From NCBI GenBank assembly GCA_009775125.1, contig VSPD01000047.1, positions 1-20,840 on the forward strand: a stretch of 20,840 nucleotides of DNA, given 5' to 3'. Below, one piece after another: positions 20,591-20,840 of this stretch; position 1 is the first letter of the stretch; every line of letters starts with the position of its first letter. Under the pieces are notes generated by a model. That model was not told the DNA's origin. It ran no database searches and saw only the letters and a list, made by a program, of their open reading frames with translations. Source of the stretch: Muribaculaceae bacterium. Lineage in GTDB: Bacteria; Bacteroidota; Bacteroidia; Bacteroidales; Muribaculaceae. Both the position numbers and the translations under genes were made by a program.

Positions 20591-20840
20591 ATGCCAACAC
20601 CGAACAAGATAGAAGTCTGCCGGGCGCACTTGTTTACCAAGGAGGTTGAACTGCGTGAGCAATATCCACAAGCCGTTGTGGACAAGGTGCTTCGTGTACG
20701 CGAAATGTATAACTGGTTCATAGCAAACCCCGACGGCACCGACCGCGAATTTGTCGCCGAGGCATGCCAACGCCACGGAATACACCGCACAACGGCTTAT
20801 TCCGACCTTGCCGTTGTCAAGTCCTTGCTCCCCATGCTCG
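20591..20840 (+). CDS. N-terminal part of a DNA-binding-like protein, cut by window end
   Basis: The first 83 residues of a plus-strand gene are visible and no stop is reached. The sequence is soluble and GC-rich like the core genome, unlike the AT-rich genes just before it. Residues about 21-45 are helical (ELREQYPQAVVDKVLRVREM), and 52-80 look like a helix-turn-helix (DREFVAEACQRHGIHRTTAYSDL). Similar short proteins occur at the start of Bacteroidales prophage modules as far as I recall, so a small terminase-like or regulatory role is possible, but this is not established. ATG 20591 follows the -7 box at 20561-20568. Confidence 0.6.
   Translation, partial: MPTPNKIEVCRAHLFTKEVELREQYPQAVVDKVLRVREMYNWFIANPDGTDREFVAEACQRHGIHRTTAYSDLAVVKSLLPML

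Overview
The window looks like a chromosomal segment from a GC-rich Bacteroidales, most likely family Muribaculaceae. The grounds are Bacteroidetes-type promoters (TAnnTTTG at -7, TTTG near -33), no strong Shine-Dalgarno sequences, and families typical of the order (DUF5715, DUF4286, a C10 cysteine protease with a Bacteroidales C-terminal tail, PASTA next to RluD). The genus is inference. No tRNA, rRNA or CRISPR array was seen.

Layout. 1-331: non-coding, repeat-rich DNA with nested inverted repeats, stable hairpins and a 25-bp direct repeat. 332-2296 (minus): a DUF5715 M15-like membrane peptidase, then an overlapping pair of a DUF3037 protein and a compact HipA-like kinase. 2385-5542 (plus): a tight operon of secreted Ntn amide hydrolase, DUF486 membrane protein, PASTA protein and RluD pseudouridine synthase. 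5647-10512 (plus): acyltransferase, membrane metallophosphoesterase, Tex and a short HPPK-like protein, nearly gapless behind a clear promoter. 10513-10794: a 20-bp tandem repeat with 10-bp subperiod, an 18-bp palindrome, a promoter, a six-codon micro-ORF and a strong terminator, together resembling a ~60-nt RNA gene. 10795-13650 (minus): a lipoprotein and a C10 protease split by an in-frame TAG. 13790-15557 (plus): DUF4286, RuvC and an N-carbamoylputrescine amidase-like hydrolase.

15558-17211 is a lower-GC accessory patch. It holds an HTH-Fic protein with a 30-bp perfect palindrome inside its promoter, and an RHH antitoxin followed by a frameshifted RelE/ParE-like toxin. 17243-19065 (minus) carries NhaA and a PF04020-type membrane protein. 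19260-20530 is AT-rich again, with an unknown acidic protein and a lipoprotein that has a WG-like repeat and a TonB C-terminal domain. The window ends inside a GC-rich gene, possibly the first gene of a prophage or other element, whose -7 box lies in the loop of the preceding hairpin.

Most operons are housekeeping (tRNA/rRNA modification, recombination, lipid synthesis, ion homeostasis). The most unusual material is the intergenic block 10535-10774 and the Fic/toxin-antitoxin patch. Several promoters carry an inverted repeat in or next to the -33/-7 spacer, which suggests local repression.
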